DNA of 24,539 nt from DATJLY01 sp035518375 (GTDB lineage Bacteria; Pseudomonadota; Alphaproteobacteria; ATCC43930; CGMCC-115725): the NCBI GenBank assembly GCA_035518375.1, contig DATIXQ010000109.1:1-24539 (forward strand), in the 5' to 3' direction. The position numbers and the translations under genes were made by a program. Positions 15,380 through 23,077 of the stretch are shown here, piece after piece. Below the pieces are notes generated by a model that was given only the letters and a program-made list of their open reading frames with translations, had not been told where the DNA came from and made no database searches. How positions within the stretch are numbered: position 1 is the first letter of the stretch; every line of letters starts with the position of its first letter.

Positions 15380-15973
15380 ATGCACATGCCAGCACCATCC
15401 CGGCGCGCCCTCATCCTCGCCGTTGCACTTGGCCTCGCCGCATGCTCGAGCCCGCCGCCGCGGCCGACATATCCCGACATCCGCTTCACGGACGAACCGC
15501 CGCTCCGGCTCGCGATCGCCTCGGTCGAAGTGCACGAGGACTACCAGATGCCGTTCAAGGAGCCAAACGTCGAGCACCTCTTCCCAGTGCCGCCGTCACG
15601 CGCGCTCGAGAACTGGGCGCACGACCGCTTGCGGGCGACGGGCAACAACGGCACCGCCATCTTCTCGATCCGCGTCGCGAGCGTCGTCGAGACCGAGCTG
15701 CCGGTGAATCAGGGCGTCACCGGCGTGTTCACGACGCAAGCCTCCGAGCGCTACGACCTCACCATCACGGCGGCGCTCACCATCATGGAGAACGGCCTCG
15801 CCGTCCACACCGCCAACGTCACGACGACGCGCTCGCAAAGCCTGCTCCAGGGCATCACGCCCAACGACCGCGACAAGGCGTGGTACGAGATGACGAAAAC
15901 GGCGATGGCGGATTTCGACAAGCAGATGGAATCAGAGATGCGCAACACGTTCGGCGACTACCTGGAGCGGTAG
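15380..15973 (+). CDS. Predicted lipoprotein of unknown function
   Basis: The 197-residue product starts MHMPAPSRRA, followed by a hydrophobic stretch and lipobox LAAC with the lipidated Cys at 22, then a Ser/Pro-rich tether. The mature domain includes FTDEPPLRLAIASVEVHEDYQMPF, a PPSRALENWAHDRLRATG segment, and a long beta-rich region (IFSIRVASVVETEL, YDLTITAALTIMENG). It ends in a helix with KTAMADFDKQMESEMRNTF. This resembles conserved alphaproteobacterial lipoproteins of the outer membrane or periplasm without known function. The fold, with SRALENWA near the start and a terminal helix, recalls small ABC-type LptE-like or LPS-related lipoproteins, but I cannot assign it. GCGGAAG lies seven bases upstream of the ATG. 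It converges on folE, 23 bases away. Confidence 0.78.
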   Translation: MHMPAPSRRALILAVALGLAACSSPPPRPTYPDIRFTDEPPLRLAIASVEVHEDYQMPFKEPNVEHLFPVPPSRALENWAHDRLRATGNNGTAIFSIRVASVVETELPVNQGVTGVFTTQASERYDLTITAALTIMENGLAVHTANVTTTRSQSLLQGITPNDRDKAWYEMTKTAMADFDKQMESEMRNTFGDYLER

Positions 15974-15996
15974 TCAAAGTCGCCGCGGGCGCGCCC

Positions 15997-16650
15997 CTAC
16001 ACGTTGATGGGCGCGCCGCCGCCGGGTGTGCCGATGATCGCCAGAAACTCGCGCCGCGTGGTCGCGTCGTTGCGGAAGGCGCCGAGCATGCGCGAGGTCA
16101 CCATGGCGACGCCCGGCTTGTGCACGCCGCGCGTGGTCATGCACTGGTGCGCCGCCTCGATCACCACGGCGACGCCCTTGGGGCGCAGCACCTCGTCCAA
16201 GGTGTTGGCGATTTGCGCCGTCATCTTCTCCTGGATCTGAAGGCGCTTGGCGTAAAGCTCGACGAGCCGCGCGAGCTTCGAGATGCCGACGACGCGCGTC
16301 CCCGGAAGATAGGCCACATGCGCCTTGCCGATGATCGGCGCCAAGTGATGCTCGCAATGGCTTTCGAAGCGGATGTCCCGCAAGACGACCATCTCGTCGT
16401 AGCCGTCGGTCTCCTCGAAGGTGCGCGCCAAGAGCTCGACCGGGTCCTCGGAATAGCCGGCAAAATATTCGTCGAACGCGCGCACCACGCGCGACGGCGT
16501 GCCGCGCAAGCCCTCGCGCGTCGGGTCATCGCCGGCATATTCGATGAGGGTCCGCACCGCGGCCTCGGCCTCGGCGCGCGAGGGGTGCGCGCGCTCGGCT
16601 GGCGCTGCGCGCTTGCCGAGGGCACGAATATCCGCAGGCTTCGACGCCAT
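15997..16650 (-). CDS. folE: GTP cyclohydrolase I
   Basis: The 217-residue protein catalyses the first step of tetrahydrofolate synthesis, GTP to 7,8-dihydroneopterin triphosphate, as a cytoplasmic homodecamer. Zinc ligands are C99 and H102 in ESHCEHHLAP (H101 is the adjacent catalytic histidine) and C170 in AAHQCMTTRG. The family segments GLRGTPSRVVRAFDEYF, GKAHVAYLPGTRVVGISKLARLVE and TRREFLAI are intact. Length is normal for the type I enzyme. The N-terminal 25 residues are variable and charged, as in relatives. apaG ends 22 bases upstream on the same strand, so they probably form an operon, without a functional connection obvious from the sequence. Confidence 0.96.
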   Translation of the reverse strand: MASKPADIRALGKRAAPAERAHPSRAEAEAAVRTLIEYAGDDPTREGLRGTPSRVVRAFDEYFAGYSEDPVELLARTFEETDGYDEMVVLRDIRFESHCEHHLAPIIGKAHVAYLPGTRVVGISKLARLVELYAKRLQIQEKMTAQIANTLDEVLRPKGVAVVIEAAHQCMTTRGVHKPGVAMVTSRMLGAFRNDATTRREFLAIIGTPGGGAPINV

Positions 16651-16672
16651 GTTCTGTCCTTCCGTCTTTTCG

Positions 16673-17065
16673 TTAATTCAGCCGGACCGCCTGGTGCGGG
16701 CTGTCGAGCGAGAAAGCGGGCACCGCCACCGAGAAGGTGCCGCCATCGCCCGTCTCCATCTCATAGCTCCCGACCATGATGCCCGACGGGGTCGCCAAGG
16801 GCGTGCCGCTCGTGTATTCGAACGTCTCGCCCGGGCGTAGCACCGGCTGCTCGCCGACGACGCCGGGGCCGCGCACCTCGTGCAGGCGCCCCATCGCATC
16901 GGTGATGCGCCAATGGCGCCGGCGCAGCTGCACCGTCTCGGCCCCCTTGTTCTCGATGCGCACGTGATAGGCCCAAACGAAATGGTTATCGCGGGGCCGC
17001 GACTGCTCCTCGAGATAGACGGGCTTAACCGTCACGGTGATGGAACGCGTGGTCTCTTGGTACAA
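16673..17065 (-). CDS. apaG: ApaG domain protein (Co2+/Mg2+ efflux-associated ApaG)
   Basis: The product is a single fibronectin-III-like beta domain of 130 residues. It has the ApaG signatures TTRSITVTVKPVYLEEQS, HFVWAYHVRIENKG, VQLRRRHWRITDA, GPGVVGEQPVLRPGE and the C-terminal GTFSVAVPAFSLD. The biochemical function is unsettled; E. coli apaG mutants were linked to cobalt and magnesium sensitivity. The frame extends upstream to a GTG at 17107. A TTG at 17065 with AAAGG about six bases upstream gives MYQETTRSI, which is exactly the usual ApaG N-terminus and length, so I take TTG as the start. It precedes folE by 22 bases on the same strand. The upstream neighbour is an orphan antitoxin gene. 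Confidence 0.92.
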   Translation of the reverse strand: MYQETTRSITVTVKPVYLEEQSRPRDNHFVWAYHVRIENKGAETVQLRRRHWRITDAMGRLHEVRGPGVVGEQPVLRPGETFEYTSGTPLATPSGIMVGSYEMETGDGGTFSVAVPAFSLDSPHQAVRLN

Positions 17066-17159
17066 AAGCGGCCTTTCTCGCCGAAGAAGGATATTTTGTA
17101 CCGGCACCGCCGCGCGTCAAGGCGGGCGTCCAAGCGCTCCCCGGCCCGTCACGAAAGCG

Positions 17160-17393
17160 TTACACGAGATCGCCTCGTTCGGCGCGGACGGCCTGAGCCG
17201 GCGCGACACGGGGCGCAACCGCCGTCCGCAGCTCCAAGCGTCTGCGCAATTCGCCGAGCGTCGGACGCCCGACCACACGGCGCAGCTCGGCAATCAGATA
17301 ATCCGAGAGTGACATACCCTCGAGCGCCGCGCGCGATTTGAGCTTGCGATGGAGCTTATCGGGCACGTTCCGAACTTGGATGATGACGGACAT
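17160..17393 (-). CDS. FitA/VapB-like ribbon-helix-helix antitoxin without an adjacent toxin
   Basis: The 77-residue product starts MSVIIQVRNVPDKLHRKLKS, followed by RAALEGMSLSDYLIAELRR. This is the Arc/MetJ-type ribbon-helix-helix fold of FitA/VapB antitoxins: a beta strand for DNA contact and two helices for dimerisation. The C-terminal half (RPTLGELRRRLELR...) would normally contact a PIN-domain toxin. The ATG at 17393 is preceded by GAGGAG at nine to ten bases; an ATG at 17411 in frame is possible but overlaps that site. The last codons are immediately followed by about 90 bases before the apaG start, with no room for a VapC gene. The toxin has apparently been lost, or the protein works in trans or as a plain repressor. 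Confidence 0.82.
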   Translation of the reverse strand: MSVIIQVRNVPDKLHRKLKSRAALEGMSLSDYLIAELRRVVGRPTLGELRRRLELRTAVAPRVAPAQAVRAERGDLV

Positions 17394-17430
17394 GGACAAA
17401 TAGCTCCTCATTCTGTGACGACCCGCCTCG

Positions 17431-17518
17431 CGTCATGCCCGGCCACCATGCCGGGCATCCACGTGTTGAACGGCACGAAACCAACCCGTGGATGGCCGGG
17501 ACAAGCCCGGCCATGACG
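17431..17518. repeat. Palindromic intergenic repeat, family D
   Basis: Left arm cgtcatgcccggcc...ccgggcatccacgt and right arm cgtggatggccggg...cccggccatgacg form a long imperfect inverted repeat around a loop. The sequence type is well known between genes of Hyphomicrobiales and relatives. It lies between the 3' end of rfbA and the antitoxin gene, where it could terminate the rfbBA transcript. Only one copy is in the window. Confidence 0.8.
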
Positions 17519-17543
17519 TAACGAGCAGCGCAGTCAACACAAG

Positions 17544-18412
<869 letters not shown>

Positions 18413-18416
<4 letters not shown>

Positions 18417-19462
18417 GACGCCATCCCAAGCCGCTCGCCGCGATAGCGCTCGGCCAGGATCGGCCGCCACCACGCCTCGTTCGCGAGATACCATTCGACC
18501 GTGCGCCTGAGGCCCGCCTCGAAATCGACCGCGGCGGCGAAGCCCAACTCGGCCGCGAGGCGCCTGCCATCGATCGCGTAGCGGAAATCGTGGCCTGGCC
18601 GGTCGGCGACGAAGGTGATGAGCTGCGCCGCCGGGCGCGCGCGCGGCACGAGCGCGTCAAAGATCGCGCAGATCATTTGCACGACCTCGAGATTGGTGCG
18701 CTCGCCGCCGCCGCCGACATTATAACTGGCGCCGGGCTCGGCCTTCGTCGCGATAAGGTGGAGCGCGCGGGCGTGATCCTCGACATGGAGCCAGTCGCGC
18801 ACGTTGGCGCCGGTGCCGTAGAGGCGGATGGGCTTCTCGTCGATGCAGCAAATGATAGAAAGCGGGATGAGCTTTTCCGGAAACTGGTAAGGCCCGTAAT
18901 TGTTGGAGCAGTTGCTCACGATCGCCGGCAAGCCATAGGTCTTATGCCAAGCACGCACGAGATGATCGGCCGCGGCCTTGCTCGCGGCATAAGGAGAACT
19001 CGGGCGATAGGGCGAGTCTTCGGCGAAGGCGCCTTCGGCGCCGAGCGCGCCGAAGACTTCGTCGGTCGAGACCTGGTGGAAGCGGAAGGCCGCGCGCCGC
19101 TCCTGATCGAGCGCGCGCCAATACGATGTCGCCACATCGAGCATCGTATAAGTGCCGAGGATGTTCGTGGCGATGAAGGGCGCCGGCCCGTCGATCGAGC
19201 GGTCTACATGCGTCTCGGCGGCGAGATTGACGACGATGTCGGGGCGATGACGCGCGAACACGTCCGACATCGCCGCGCTGTCGGCGATGTCGTGCCGCTC
19301 GAAGACATAGCGCGGGTTGTCGGCAATTCCGGCGAGCGTGCGCAGATCGCCGGCATAGGTGAGCTTGTCGACGTTGACGACGTGCGCTTCCGTTGCCGCC
19401 ATCAGATCGCGGATCAGCGCCGATCCGATAAAGCCCGCTCCGCCCGTGACGAGGGCTTTCAA
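18413..19462 (-). CDS. rfbB: dTDP-glucose 4,6-dehydratase
   Basis: This 349-residue extended-SDR enzyme converts dTDP-glucose to dTDP-4-keto-6-deoxyglucose using bound NAD. The NAD-binding TGGAGFIG is at 6-13, the catalytic triad region TDE is at 133-135 in VSTDEVFG, and YxxxK is Y158/K162 in SPYAASKAA. Family segments LAAETHVDRSI (80-90), NCSNNYGPYQFPEKLIPL and VRDWLHVEDHARAL are intact. It is the first gene of the rfbBA pair and starts 122 bases from the divergent gmhA, so both promoters probably lie in that gap. Product use is probably O-antigen or exopolysaccharide sugar synthesis, inferred from context. Confidence 0.96.
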
Positions 19463-19584
19463 GCAACACCCCGCGGAAATCCGACGCCAACTATACCATC
19501 CGCCGTCTTCCTCGTGGAATTTCCCACTTGCGAATGTGATAATCGTGTCGTCTACCCAACAGACATGCGAGGGAGCGGAGCGGC

Positions 19585-20166
19585 GTGCGACTCGACATTA
19601 AAGGCGAGATCGGCAAGACGGTTGCGCTGCTCGAGGCGCTCGCGGGCGATCGGGAGCTCGTGGCGGCGATCGCGCGCGCGGCCGAGATGATTGCCGCAGC
19701 CTTGAAAGCCGGACGCAAGATCCTCTTCCTCGGCAACGGCGGCAGCGCCGCCGACGCGCAGCACCTCGCGGCCGAACTTGTCGGGCGCTTGGCGCTCGAG
19801 CGCAAGGCGCTGCCGGCGCTCGCCTTGACCGCCGACACGTCGGTGCTGACCGCGCTCGGCAACGATTACGGCTTCGACCAGATCTTCTGCCGCCAGGTCG
19901 AAGCGCACGGCCAAGCCGACGACGTGCTCGTCGCGATCTCGACCTCGGGCCGGTCGCCGAACGTGCTCGCGGCGTTGGCGGCGGCGCGGCAGCGCGGTCT
20001 CGCGACGATCGGTCTTGCGGGCGCGACCGGCGGCGACATGGCCGAGTTGTGTGATGTCTGCCTCAAGATGCCGTCGCGCGAAACCCAGAAGATCCAGGAG
20101 GCGCACATTGTCGTAGGACACATTATCTGCGGCCTCGTCGAGCAAGCGATCGCTAGCCCCGCCTGA
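19585..20166 (+). CDS. gmhA: Sedoheptulose 7-phosphate isomerase (SIS domain)
   Basis: The 193-residue SIS-domain protein matches GmhA, which turns sedoheptulose 7-phosphate into D-glycero-manno-heptose 7-phosphate for LPS core or glycoprotein heptose. Putative metal ligands H60 and E64 (ADAQHLAAEL) and Q171 and H179 (KIQEAHIVVGH) correspond, one position shifted, to those of E. coli GmhA. The phosphate-binding FLGNGGSAADA (48-58) and STSGRSPNV segments are also present. The start is a GTG at 19585; GGGAGCGGAG lies seven or more bases upstream. A DiaA-like replication role is possible for SIS proteins, but the conserved metal ligands favour GmhA. A strong hairpin follows the stop. Confidence 0.9.
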   Translation: MRLDIKGEIGKTVALLEALAGDRELVAAIARAAEMIAAALKAGRKILFLGNGGSAADAQHLAAELVGRLALERKALPALALTADTSVLTALGNDYGFDQIFCRQVEAHGQADDVLVAISTSGRSPNVLAALAAARQRGLATIGLAGATGGDMAELCDVCLKMPSRETQKIQEAHIVVGHIICGLVEQAIASPA

Positions 20167-20176
20167 GCGTTCCAAA

Positions 20177-20203
20177 CTTCGCGCGCCAAACCCGCGCGCG
20201 AAG
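20177..20203 (+). terminator. Hairpin terminator candidate after gmhA
   Basis: A perfect 10-base stem, CTTCGCGCGC (20177-20186) with GCGCGCGAAG (20194-20203), closes a 7-base loop. It begins 11 bases after the gmhA stop. No T-tract follows, so efficiency is uncertain. Confidence 0.5.
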
Positions 20204-20218
20204 CAATCGAACGCGCGT

Positions 20219-20234
20219 TTAACCATCAGTTAAC
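20219..20234 (+). promoter_or_regulatory. CtrA-type binding site upstream of the beta-helix protein gene
   Basis: The sequence TTAACCATCAGTTAAC contains TTAA-N7-TTAAC, the full consensus for the alphaproteobacterial cell-cycle regulator CtrA. It also contains the TTAACCAT core found in many CtrA targets. It lies about 95 bases before the ATG at 20330 in an otherwise very GC-rich gap, where an A/T-rich match of this length is unlikely by chance. Control of the downstream gene is inferred. gmhA reads toward the site and ends upstream of it. Confidence 0.6.
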
Positions 20235-20329
20235 GGCACTTTAAGCCCGCACCCGCCAGTTTTCGGCGCGGTGAGGCCCTTCGCGCGGGGGCGCGAGGCC
20301 TTGCCACGCAGGGGAAGGACATTGCCGTT

Positions 20330-23077
20330 ATGACGGGTGTGGAACATTCGGACTGGTTTTTCGGGCACGCACATCATCATCCCTTCAACACCGAGCCCTC
20401 GAGCCCAGAGCTGACGGCACTTGCGGCGCACACCGCCGCCGCTCAGCACGGCACATCGGTCGCGTCGGTGCTGCAGACCTTGTGGCTCAACGAGCCACCG
20501 GCGCTCACCGTCGGCGCCACCGCGCTCCACGTCGATGGCGGCGGATCGGTGGCGCTGCCGATCAGCGTCACACCGTCGGCCGCGCATGGAACGACGATGG
20601 TCACGATCGGCGGGATCGCAAGCTACGAGACGATCACCGACCAGCTCGATCACCAAGTGTTCACAGCAAGCTCGGGCTCCGTGACACTCACCGCGGCCGA
20701 AGTGAATAGCGGCCTCTCGCTTGGCTCCGATTACACGGGGCCCGGCCAGCCCGTGAACACGCTCACGATCACGGCGAGCGAAACGCTCGGACACCACACA
20801 CTGACCTCGGCGACCGACACCATCAAGGTGACGGATCCCGCCACCCTGACCTCGCCGCCGACACTCACCGTCGGTGCAACGTCGCTGACGATCACCGGGG
20901 GCAGTTCGGTCGCGCTGCCGATCACCCTGACGCCGTCGCTTTCCGTCGGTGGGACCGAGCTGGTGATCCGCGGCCTCGGCCCGAACCAGAGCGTGACCGA
21001 CGCGCTCGATCACAAAGTCTTCACCGGCAACTCCGTCTCCATGACCGCCGCCGAAGCGGACAGCGGTCTCACCCTCTCCTCCACTTACGCCGGAACAACG
21101 GCCACGAGCAACACGCTTAGCGTCGCGGCTTATGAGACGTACAATTCTCATACGCTGACGACGGCGACGGACAAACTCAGCGTCATCACCGAGCCGGCAG
21201 GATCTGGAAGCGGCAGCGGCACCACAGGCGGCAACGGCAGCACGAGCGGCAGCGGCAGCACCACGAGCGGCAGCACCGGCAGCGGAAGCAATCCGCTGAC
21301 GCTTCAAGTCTCGGGCGACAACTACAATGGCGATCCGACGATCGAGGTCTTCGTCGACGGAACCCAGGTCGGCAGCAGCAGCTACACCATCACCGCGGAT
21401 CATTCATCCGGCCAGTGGCAGACCATCTCGATCAACGCCAATCTCAATCCGCTGGTCGCGCACCAGGTGCAAGTCGAGTTCACCAACGACAACTGGAGCG
21501 GGGTGTCGTGGTGGTCGACGGGCGCCAGCCCCGACGGCAACGATGTCAATGCCTATGTCGAGTCGATCTCGCTCAACGGCTTCACGCTCGAAGGAAACCA
21601 GGCAGCCTCGAACACCGCGACGAACGCCGCGGATGTCGTGTCCGACCCCCACACGGCGGTGATGGATATCGACGGCACGCTGACCTTCAACGTCCCCGCC
21701 GATCCGCCGGCGACGGGCAGCGGCGCCGGGAGCGGATCCGGCACGACGTCCGGAACCGGCACGGCCACGGTCGGCACAGGCTATGGCGCGGCGCCGTCGG
21801 GCACGGGCTTCTACGTCTCGCCGACCGGCAGCGACAGCAATCCCGGCACGCTCGCGGCACCGTTCGCGACGCTCGCCCACGCGCAGCAGGCGATGGAAGG
21901 CAGCTCGATCAAGACGACCTATATCGAGGGCGGCACCTATCACCTCACGAGCACGCTCACGCTCACGAGCGCGGACAATGGCGAGAGCTGGGACTATTAC
22001 CCCGCCAATGGCGTCGATAGCGCGATCCTCACCGGCGGCGGATCACTCACGACGATGATCGAGGTCGGCGCCAACAACATCACGATCGACGGCCTCACGA
22101 TCGAGGATTACGGCCAGTTCGGCATCCATCACGACGCCGGCGCCAATGCCACGCCGATCACCGGCCTCACGGTCGAGAATTGCAAGATCGGCGACAGCAC
22201 CGTGACCGGAACGTGGCAGTCGGGCGCCGTCTTCATCGGCAACGTCAACGGCATCACCATCGCCAACAACTACATCTTCGACGTGCAGAGCATGGGGATC
22301 GCGCTCTACGCCTATAACGCCGGCAACGTTCTGGACAATGTCTCGATCACCGGCAACGTGGTGATCGGCGCGGTGCAGGGCATGACCGACGGCGGATCGA
22401 TTTACGTCAGCGACCACGACGGCTATCACGGCAGCAATACCTCGATCACCAACAATTACGTGGCGGATTACGGCTCCGCCTCGTCCTCGCGCGCGTCCGG
22501 GATCTATCTCGACGACAGCGCAAGCTACTGGACCGTCAGCGGCAACGTGATCGGGCCGCCCAACCCGGCCAGCCCCAACAGCTCTCAGAGCTGCTATGCC
22601 ATCGAGGTCAATAACGGCATCGACAACACTTTCACCAACAATGTCATCGACCTCGGCACGACCGGGAATGTCTACGCCATGTTCTGTTATTACGGCGACA
22701 GTCCGGCCACGTCGCTCACGGGCCCGAGCCAGTCGGGCGAAGTGTTCACGCACAATATCGTCATGGCCGATTTCTCAGGCGCCGATTCTCCAACAGAGGG
22801 GGGCGCCTACGCGTTCTACGAGAATTCGGGTAGCGCCAGCGGCTACACGATCAACAACAACGTCTATTACAACTACGGCGGCGGGCAGATGCTGACGAAC
22901 GGCCCCGTGGCGAGCGATTCGAACCCGACCAACGCGAACCCCGATGTTTCGGGCTGGGACTATCTCGTCGCCTCGTCGAGCCCGGCCGAGGCACTCGGAT
23001 GGAAGACGATCGCCGGCGGCTGGGGCCCGGCCGGCTTCGCCATTCCCGAGACGGGGTGGACGCCGTCCGACGTCTAG
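20330..23077 (+). CDS. Large predicted surface/secreted protein: duplicated beta module, carbohydrate-binding-like domain and right-handed beta-helix
   Basis: The 915-residue product has these parts. An N-terminal region (1-55) has a His cluster and no Sec signal peptide. A tandem repeat follows (about 57-168 and 176-288), each copy opening PPxLTVGATxL and containing TDxLDHxVFT and a TAAExxSGLxL motif. After a Gly/Ser/Thr linker (290-320) comes a domain at about 321-455 (LTLQVSGDNYNGDPTIEVFVDG, VQVEFTNDNWSG, AYVESISLNGFTL). It resembles calcium-dependent xylan-binding domains of the CBM36/CBM60 type. A second Gly/Ser/Thr linker (458-490) leads into a region starting GFYVSPTGSDSNPGTLAAPFATL (493-515), the usual start of right-handed parallel beta-helix polysaccharide-active proteins. 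Asn-rich coils (TNNxI, SITGNVVIG) recur to about 850. This suggests polysaccharide binding or cleavage at the cell surface. Absence of a Sec signal suggests a one-step secretion route such as type I, but no RTX nonapeptides are visible. Catalytic residues cannot be named. Confidence 0.82.
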   Translation: MTGVEHSDWFFGHAHHHPFNTEPSSPELTALAAHTAAAQHGTSVASVLQTLWLNEPPALTVGATALHVDGGGSVALPISVTPSAAHGTTMVTIGGIASYETITDQLDHQVFTASSGSVTLTAAEVNSGLSLGSDYTGPGQPVNTLTITASETLGHHTLTSATDTIKVTDPATLTSPPTLTVGATSLTITGGSSVALPITLTPSLSVGGTELVIRGLGPNQSVTDALDHKVFTGNSVSMTAAEADSGLTLSSTYAGTTATSNTLSVAAYETYNSHTLTTATDKLSVITEPAGSGSGSGTTGGNGSTSGSGSTTSGSTGSGSNPLTLQVSGDNYNGDPTIEVFVDGTQVGSSSYTITADHSSGQWQTISINANLNPLVAHQVQVEFTNDNWSGVSWWSTGASPDGNDVNAYVESISLNGFTLEGNQAASNTATNAADVVSDPHTAVMDIDGTLTFNVPADPPATGSGAGSGSGTTSGTGTATVGTGYGAAPSGTGFYVSPTGSDSNPGTLAAPFATLAHAQQAMEGSSIKTTYIEGGTYHLTSTLTLTSADNGESWDYYPANGVDSAILTGGGSLTTMIEVGANNITIDGLTIEDYGQFGIHHDAGANATPITGLTVENCKIGDSTVTGTWQSGAVFIGNVNGITIANNYIFDVQSMGIALYAYNAGNVLDNVSITGNVVIGAVQGMTDGGSIYVSDHDGYHGSNTSITNNYVADYGSASSSRASGIYLDDSASYWTVSGNVIGPPNPASPNSSQSCYAIEVNNGIDNTFTNNVIDLGTTGNVYAMFCYYGDSPATSLTGPSQSGEVFTHNIVMADFSGADSPTEGGAYAFYENSGSASGYTINNNVYYNYGGGQMLTNGPVASDSNPTNANPDVSGWDYLVASSSPAEALGWKTIAGGWGPAGFAIPETGWTPSDV
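20498..21193 (+). repeat. Tandem duplication of a ~115-residue module inside the beta-helix protein
   Basis: Residues 57-168 and 176-288 of the product align along their length. Shared blocks are LTVGAT, SVALPI, TDxLDHxVFT, MTAAE/LTAAE, SGLxL, and a closing HTLTxATDxxxV. Divergence is substantial, so the duplication is old. It is a protein-level repeat; the DNA is only partly alike. Confidence 0.8.

Noticed and set aside
18590..19690. Plus-strand frame of 366 codons across rfbB and gmhA start
   Set aside because: It is antisense to rfbB, which has intact catalytic motifs.
20275..20300. Hairpin in the leader of the beta-helix gene (ggcc and tcgcgc/gcgcga arms)
   Set aside because: It has a bulge, is very GC-rich, and no riboswitch-like conserved element is visible, so it cannot be told from chance in such DNA.
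21207..21300. Short tandem DNA repeats resembling a minisatellite
   Set aside because: They encode a Gly/Ser/Thr linker between domains of one protein and are explained by low-complexity coding sequence.
20219..21403. Minus-strand frame of 394 codons opposite the start of the beta-helix protein
   Set aside because: It covers the CtrA-like site and a coding repeat; the translation has no domain pattern and mirrors the GC skew of the other strand.
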